Assembly: GCA_965220075.1 (NCBI GenBank)
Contig: OZ244806.1
Coordinates: forward strand, 1,116,001 to 1,180,000
From: G965220075 sp965220075
GTDB taxonomy: Bacteria > Chloroflexota > UBA11872
DNA: 64,000 nt
Direction: 5' to 3'
Positions 62,345 to 64,000 of this stretch are shown here, piece by piece. Position 1 is the stretch's first letter; every line of letters begins with the position of its first letter. The notes under the pieces are model-generated. The model had not been told where the DNA came from and did no database searches. It saw nothing but the letters and a program-made list of their open reading frames with translations. A program made the translations under genes and the position numbers.

Positions 62345-62460
62345 GCGGCGGGGCACGTTCACGGAACGAGGCCTTGCTAGGATGCGGCGGAAGCGAAGTG
62401 CTTGCGGCGCCGACCGCACGCACCGCCGCCCACACGCGCACACTTTACTCAGGGGGAGAA

Positions 62461-63588
62461 ATGGCCGATAACCCGCTGCGGCAGCTGCAGGCGCAGGGAC
62501 AGAGCGTCTGGCTGGACTACTTGAGCCGTGATCTAATCGAGTCGGGCAAGCTGGCCGCGCTGGTGCGGGACGACGGCTTAGCCGGTGTGACGTCCAATCC
62601 GACCATCTTTCAGGGCGCCATCTCATCCAGCGACACCTACGACGCGCAGATTCTCGAACAATCGCGCGCGGGTGCGGACTACCCGGATATGTTCGAGGCC
62701 ATAGCGGTTGACGACGTGCGGGCGGCCGCGGACGTGCTGCGCCCCGTGTACGACGGCACTGACGGCCTGGACGGCTACGTCAGTCTGGAAGTGTCGCCGC
62801 GTCTCGCGCACGACACCGAAGGCACGGTGGCGGAAGCCAAGCGGCTGTTCGCGGCGGTGGGCCGGCCCAACACGATGATCAAAGTTCCGGCCACCCCGGA
62901 GGGCTTGCCGGCCATCGAGCGACTGCTCGTCGAGGGCCTCAACATCAACATCACCCTGATCTTCGCCCAGTCCTTCTACGAGGCGGTAGCGGAGGCTTAC
63001 GTCAGAGCGCTGGAAGCTCGGGCTGCCCGCGGGGAACGCCTGGACACCGTGGGGTCGGTGGCGAGCACTTTCGTCAGTCGCATCGACACCGCCGTGGACG
63101 AGGAGCTGGATCAACTCGGCGAGCGGAAACCGGAGGCTGCCGCGGAGCTTCGCGAGCTGCTGGGCAAGGCCGCGGTGGCGAATTCCAAGGCCGTCTATCA
63201 AGCATTTCTGCGCGTCTTCGGCAGCGCCAGGTTCCAGCGGCTGGCGGACCGGGGCGCGCGCCGCCAGCGGCCCCTCTGGGCCAGCACCAGCACCAAGAAC
63301 CCCGCCTACCGCGAGACGCTTTACGTGGACGAGCTGATCGGGCCTGGCACCGTCAACACAATGCCGGAACCCACCATGGACGCCTTCCGCGCCGGCGGCG
63401 AAGTGCAGGAAACGGTCACCGAGGGCCTCGACTACTGGCTGCAGACCCTCGAGCGGCTCCAGGACCTCGGTGTTGACGTGGACGCGGTCATGCAGCGTCT
63501 GCTCGCCGAGGGAGTTCAGAAGTTCATCGACTCCTACGACCAGCTCCTGGTCGATCTCGAGGCGAAGGCCGACGCGCTGGTCCGATGA
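62461..63588 (+). CDS. tal: Transaldolase
   Basis: 375 aa from the ATG at 62461 with AGGGGGAGAA upstream (the open frame starts at 62374 without homology). GVTSNPTIFQGAIS start and the Schiff-base Lys in NTMIKVPATPEGLPAIE, with RPLWASTSTKNPAYRETLYVDELIGPGTVNTMPE. Moves three-carbon dihydroxyacetone units in the non-oxidative pentose phosphate pathway together with RpiB. Confidence 0.93.
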   Translation: MADNPLRQLQAQGQSVWLDYLSRDLIESGKLAALVRDDGLAGVTSNPTIFQGAISSSDTYDAQILEQSRAGADYPDMFEAIAVDDVRAAADVLRPVYDGTDGLDGYVSLEVSPRLAHDTEGTVAEAKRLFAAVGRPNTMIKVPATPEGLPAIERLLVEGLNINITLIFAQSFYEAVAEAYVRALEARAARGERLDTVGSVASTFVSRIDTAVDEELDQLGERKPEAAAELRELLGKAAVANSKAVYQAFLRVFGSARFQRLADRGARRQRPLWASTSTKNPAYRETLYVDELIGPGTVNTMPEPTMDAFRAGGEVQETVTEGLDYWLQTLERLQDLGVDVDAVMQRLLAEGVQKFIDSYDQLLVDLEAKADALVR

Positions 63589-63970
63589 CGGCGTGTGCCG
63601 GGTGGTGGGTGCGCTCAGGCTGCTTGCCGGGGGCTAGGCGGGCCTCTTCCCTAGATGTAGCCACGGGTGACGCTCACCTCGGCGGTCGCGGCGCTACTCC
63701 GGCAGCAGGGGGGAACTGGGCGCTGCACGGCTCGCCGAAGCCACTCGAGTTCATCGTTTCCCTGCTTATAACTCCCCACTTGAGCTCTCATGGCTCCCCC
63801 TCGAGTTCTTATCACTCCCCCCTTGAGGGGGAGTCGGCTCGGCGGGGGGCCTTGGCCCCGGCGAGCCGGTGGGGGGTGATTTGGACCCATCGAACGCAAC
63901 CGCGCCCACGTAAGACGCCCAAACGCGGCAGCCGGCGCCTGATGGCTTGTCTGCCGCGACTCCCCCTCAA
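63589..63970. other. Intergenic region with CT/GA-type palindromes
   Basis: 382 bp after the transaldolase, with no supported gene. It holds a CTCCCCC-type hairpin (63815-63833) and a second half-hairpin, CTCCCCC-TCAA (63960-63970), directly before an IS-type terminus. GC-rich hairpin-like CCGGCGAGCCGG occurs at about 63858. Confidence 0.6.
63815..63833. repeat. Palindromic intergenic repeat with TTGA loop
   Basis: CTCCCCC and GGGGGAG pair over 7 bp around a short TTGA-containing loop; read on the minus strand the unit is GACTCCCCCTCAAGGGGGGAG.. in two arms, the same left arm as the half-hairpin at 63960. Confidence 0.65.
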
Positions 63971-64000
63971 GGAGACCTTTGCGTAACCCCTCGTCATTCC
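63971..64000. mobile_element. IS5-type terminus, element truncated by window end
   Basis: GGAGACCTTTGCGTAA (63971-63986) equals the internal right-end repeat of the 49.7-kb element (50919-50934, opposite strand) and differs from that element's left end at two bases. It follows a hairpin arm and the loop TCAA, as expected for another insertion of the same family or a small non-autonomous derivative. Confidence 0.6.

Overview
The window is a GC-rich bacterial chromosome segment with densely packed genes. No single gene names the organism. The mix best fits Chloroflexota or a close relative, and this is an inference: CdaA/CdaR, a DUF3048 lipoprotein, a SpoIID/LytB-domain protein, a fused membrane/spermidine-synthase protein, a YfhO-type membrane protein, an orphan ANTAR response regulator, and the order alaS, membrane protein, ruvX, mltG, M24 peptidase, efp, BCCP-like gene. 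DtxR/IdeR-like iron boxes and many hydrolases of the kind found in environmental Chloroflexota agree with this.

Layout. 0-11 kb: a hydantoinase/oxoprolinase-type protein on plus, then a minus-strand housekeeping run (greA, lysS, serS, cysteine synthase, a TIM-barrel isomerase), a second HyuA-like protein and guaB. 11-19 kb: tRNA-His, a LysM protein, a cyclase-fold protein with a degenerate metal motif, an RNase J-like metallo-beta-lactamase protein, a DUF3048 lipoprotein, a membrane spermidine-synthase-like protein and dnaN. 19-30 kb: ANTAR regulator, YfhO-like protein, glycosyltransferase, cdaA-cdaR (c-di-AMP synthesis), argF, SpoIID-like protein, cysteine desulfurase. 30.4-38.9 kb: a plus-strand run whose members mostly touch or overlap, from alaS through ruvX, mltG, a proline-peptidase-type M24 enzyme and efp to a BCCP-like gene that lacks the biotin lysine.

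39-58 kb is more accessory: a GH78-type glycosidase, FAH-family hydrolase, mazEF between two copies of a ~60-bp repeat, creatininase-family amidohydrolase, two HAD proteins, a nuclease-like protein with two RAMA domains, a CocE-type hydrolase, an IS5-family element, cupin, argG, a NucS-like nuclease, a membrane protein fused to an endonuclease/exonuclease/phosphatase domain, a GNAT protein, an aldo/keto reductase and a uronate-dehydrogenase-like enzyme. Its intergenic gaps carry short palindromic repeats. 58.9-64 kb holds a ferric-iron ABC transporter pair behind two iron-box-like sites, then rpiB and transaldolase, and the window ends at a second IS5-type terminus.

Points most worth a second look: the BCCP paralogue with Gly in place of the biotinylated Lys; the PD-(D/E)XK plus tandem RAMA protein, a candidate modification-dependent restriction factor; the IS inserted in the loop of a palindromic repeat with a GCCT target duplication, and the second terminus placed the same way; lysS apparently starting at a CTG that overlaps the greA stop; and the tandem iron boxes.
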